From: UBA2330 sp035443185
GTDB taxonomy: Bacteria; Bacteroidota; Ignavibacteria; Tepidaquicellales; Tepidaquicellaceae
Reading direction: 5' to 3'
Length of the DNA: 33,412 nucleotides
NCBI GenBank assembly: GCA_035443185.1
Contig: DAORRV010000035.1
Span: 1-33,412 of the forward strand
Within the stretch, counting starts at the first letter, position 1, and each line of letters begins with the position of its first letter. The position numbers and the translations under genes were made by a program. The notes beneath the pieces are model-generated. The model did no database searches. It was not told where the DNA came from and saw only the letters and a program-made list of their open reading frames with translations. Shown in pieces: positions 33,385 through 33,412 of this stretch.

Positions 33385-33412
33385 AAAAAAACTTTAAAAA
33401 AAGAATGCTTTG

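Overview
The window suggests a member of the Ignavibacteria / Bacteroidota-Chlorobi lineage. The DNA is AT-rich, and start codons follow A-rich leaders without clear Shine-Dalgarno sequences. A secreted protein ends in a type IX secretion tag of the NYPNPFNPST type, and a second, orphaned tag lies in an intergenic region. Three runs of exactly 100 N (14342-14441, 27350-27449, 29528-29627) mark a scaffolded draft assembly, probably a metagenome bin. No rRNA, tRNA or CRISPR array was seen.

Left part (1-9456, nearly all minus strand): a 20-copy 8-bp tandem array, then a complete high-affinity potassium uptake locus. In transcription order it is an NtrC-type sigma-54 activator, a regulatory gap, an unnamed 30-aa membrane peptide gene, kdpF (25 aa), kdpA, kdpB, kdpC, a truncated kdpD (N-terminal and Usp domains only) and a separate HAMP/PAS histidine kinase. 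No kdpE is present. The NtrC-type protein is the likely response regulator. The gap in front of the operon holds two 13-bp palindromes 19 bp apart and a -24/-12-like sequence, which fits activation by that protein.

Middle (9855-16870): a DUF2306-type membrane protein, then the glyoxylate bypass pair aceB-aceA. Downstream is a decay zone with an Rrf2 regulator remnant and a DUF2024 gene broken by one in-frame TGA, both on the minus strand. An assembly gap follows, then a PhoD-type lipoprotein phosphatase and a cyclase-family hydrolase.

Right part (17026-33412): mostly single genes of accessory or housekeeping type. They are a membrane/SRPBCC fusion, DUF421, DUF2200, a FAD oxidoreductase, a GNAT acetyltransferase, a 13-repeat Ycf48-like propeller with a type IX tag, a VOC protein, a DUF4287/DUF5655 protein, a DUF1275 membrane protein, a lipoprotein, glutathione peroxidase, an EEP-family hydrolase, an AAA_28-type NTPase and katG. 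Peroxide defence is represented by gpx and katG. The right edge holds a decayed IS5-like transposase fragment, a strong hairpin and one 15-bp reverse-complement match to the array at the left edge.

The observations most worth follow-up are the rewired kdp regulation with its paired palindromes and extra micro-gene, a conserved upstream element shared by two unlinked genes (9741-9805 and 24281-24345), imperfect direct repeats bracketing the GNAT gene, and the single-stop DUF2024 gene. I did not find a clearly new multi-gene system; the kdp control circuit comes closest.
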